Source: an uncultured Clostridia bacterium
GTDB taxonomy: Bacteria > Bacillota > Clostridia > Oscillospirales > Oscillospiraceae
Assembly (NCBI GenBank): GCA_945927915.1
Contig: CAMEMX010000093.1
Coordinates: 1 to 6,248 of the forward strand
Reading direction: 5' to 3'
DNA: 6,248 nucleotides
Below are positions 5,939 through 6,248 of this stretch, in pieces (position 1 is the first letter of the stretch; each line of letters starts with the position of its first letter). The notes below the pieces were generated by a model. It worked only from the letters and a program-made list of their open reading frames with translations, had not been told where the DNA came from and did not search any database. Position numbers and translations under genes: made by a program.

Positions 5939-6248
5939 ATGGCAAAAAAGCAAACCTACGGAAACGAAAGCATCAGCTCGCTCAAGGGCGCCGACCGCGT
6001 GCGCAAGCGTCCCGCCGTCATCTTCGGCTCGGACGACCTGACCGGCTGCGAGCACGCCGTCTTCGAGATCCTCTCAAACGCCATCGACGAGGCGCGCGAG
6101 GGCTACGGCGACCTCATCATCGTCACGCGCTACGCCGACCGCAGCATCGAGGTCGAGGACTTCGGCCGCGGCTGCCCCGTCGACTGGAACGAAAAGGAGC
6201 AGCGCTACAACTGGGAGCTGGTCTTCTGCGAGATGTACGCCGGCGGCA
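5939..6248 (+). CDS. Type IIA topoisomerase B subunit (GyrB/ParE-like), N-terminal part
   Basis: The first 103 codons of a gene that runs off the window end. Translation begins MAKKQTYGNESISSLKG and shows the GHKL ATPase start of DNA gyrase/topoisomerase IV B subunits: RVRKRPAVIFGSDD (21-34), HAVFEILSNAIDEAREGYGD (39-58), EVEDFGRGCPVDW (69-81) and NWELVFCEMYAGG at the edge. The catalytic glutamate (E43), the metal-binding asparagine (N47) and the adenine-binding aspartate (D72) are kept. Several near-invariant positions differ from classical GyrB: the GMYIG segment reads AVIFG, VDN reads LSN, and DNGRGIP reads DFGRGCP. The protein would supply ATP-driven strand passage together with an A subunit, probably encoded just downstream. 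The start ATG follows GTGAGGG (5928-5934) with a short 4-nt spacing. This looks like a Clostridia-type ParE-like paralog rather than the main gyrase. Only a fifth or less of the gene is visible. Confidence 0.85.
   Translation, partial: MAKKQTYGNESISSLKGADRVRKRPAVIFGSDDLTGCEHAVFEILSNAIDEAREGYGDLIIVTRYADRSIEVEDFGRGCPVDWNEKEQRYNWELVFCEMYAGG

Overview
The window looks like chromosomal DNA of a GC-rich Gram-positive anaerobe, probably from the class Clostridia (an Oscillospiraceae/Ruminococcaceae-like gut lineage). Four observations suggest this: strong AGGAGG/AAGGAG-type ribosome binding sites, vegetative promoters of the TTGAAT-N17-TATAAT kind, strongly G/C-ending codons, and protein families (CsaB, DUF4330, an O-antigen-ligase-like protein and a membrane-anchored NagZ-like GH3 enzyme) that occur together in Clostridia. 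The taxonomic placement is inference from style. No marker gene is complete enough to settle it.

The window holds five real protein genes. Positions 2-2067 carry a two-gene minus-strand operon. It is transcribed leftward: first a small membrane-anchored DUF4330 protein, then a polytopic O-antigen ligase/polymerase-like protein, coupled to it by an ATGA stop/start overlap. Positions 2068-2190 are a divergent control region. A perfect 10-bp palindrome there (TATAATTATA) supplies a -10 hexamer to both strands, and an inverted repeat lies beside it. Positions 2191-4404 (plus strand) encode an unusual 737-residue fusion of a GT4-type glycosyltransferase with a CsaB-type polysaccharide pyruvyl transferase. 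A GC-rich hairpin at 4415-4438 separates it from the convergent gene at 4457-5770 and probably ends transcription from both sides. That gene is a membrane-anchored GH3 beta-N-acetylhexosaminidase (NagZ-like). Positions 5771-5938 hold a second divergent control region. From 5939 to the window end runs the start of a type IIA topoisomerase B subunit (GyrB/ParE-like) with a divergent ATPase motif set.

Read together, the first three genes look like a locus for an envelope polysaccharide. A cytoplasmic protein could both add a sugar and attach a pyruvate ketal, and a membrane protein could polymerise or ligate the glycan outside, aided by the uncharacterised DUF4330 protein. Pyruvylated secondary cell wall polymers are the known anchors for SLH-domain proteins, but no SLH protein is visible here. 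The GH3 enzyme also acts on the envelope (probably muropeptides) but is a separate transcription unit. The topoisomerase gene is unrelated housekeeping.

I saw no tRNA, rRNA, CRISPR array, insertion sequence or phage gene. The most distinctive points are the GT4-CsaB fusion facing a Wzy-like/DUF4330 operon across a palindromic shared promoter, the repeated N-terminal segment of the ligase-like protein, and the divergent GyrB/ParE paralog.
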